From an uncultured Bacteroidota bacterium (GTDB taxonomy: Bacteria; Bacteroidota; Rhodothermia; Rhodothermales; UBA10348), in contig CALBJU010000085.1 in NCBI GenBank assembly GCA_937893205.1, forward strand, positions 1-6,417: DNA of 6,417 nt, written 5' to 3'. Under the pieces are notes generated by a model, which had not been told where the DNA came from, searched no databases, and saw nothing but the letters and a program-made list of their open reading frames with translations. This document shows, in pieces, positions 6,404 through 6,417 of this stretch. The first letter of the stretch is position 1. Each line of letters begins with the position of its first letter. A program made the position numbers and the translations under genes.

Positions 6404-6417
6404 GTATCTACTGAAGT

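Noticed and set aside
1..6417. Mobile element, CRISPR array, tRNA or rRNA, phage or defence genes
   Set aside because: I saw no transposase or integrase, no regular spaced repeats, no tRNA-like cloverleaf and no defence-type domain. Nearly all the sequence is filled by seven envelope or housekeeping genes.

Overview
The window carries seven protein genes and almost no free intergenic DNA. Base composition is moderately GC-rich. Several things suggest a member of the Bacteroidota in the broad sense, perhaps a Rhodothermota/Balneolota-like lineage: HU-like domains of the CCDC81-bacterial type next to a SPOR domain, ExbB and ExbD proteins of the style seen in that group, and several starts without a Shine-Dalgarno sequence. 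This placement is an inference from protein style; no marker gene for taxonomy is present.

Layout. (1) 1-466, minus strand: the N-terminal half of NAD kinase (nadK), cut by the window edge. (2) 467-612: a divergent intergenic region of 146 bp. (3) 613-2094, plus strand: a complete YifB/ComM-type AAA+ ATPase (Mg-chelatase-like), starting at TTG. (4) 2095-6403, minus strand: a compact block of five genes. In transcription order these are a plugless TonB-receptor-like outer-membrane beta-barrel (6403-4667), a 66-residue HU-like mini-protein with a TTG start (4588-4388), a membrane protein with HU-like, acidic, transmembrane and SPOR parts (4382-3282), an ExbB/TolQ proton-channel subunit (3260-2517) and an ExbD/TolR subunit (2511-2095). 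The last four are spaced 5, 21 and 5 bp apart and look like one transcription unit. A 78 bp gap separates the barrel from them. The ExbD stop codon directly abuts the YifB stop codon on the other strand (2094|2095).

How the genes may work together. ExbB and ExbD form an inner-membrane motor driven by the proton gradient. Such motors normally pair with a TonB or TolA protein that spans the periplasm, but none is encoded here: the operon ends in a convergent gene. Instead, the motor genes sit behind a single-pass protein whose cytoplasmic end is HU-like and whose periplasmic end is a SPOR domain, a fold known to bind denuded septal peptidoglycan. Upstream is an outer-membrane barrel with a proline-rich N-terminal arm. 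The set could form an envelope or division-linked system spanning cytoplasm to outer membrane, analogous to Tol-Pal. That functional link is inferred from gene order only. NAD kinase and YifB are ordinary housekeeping neighbours.
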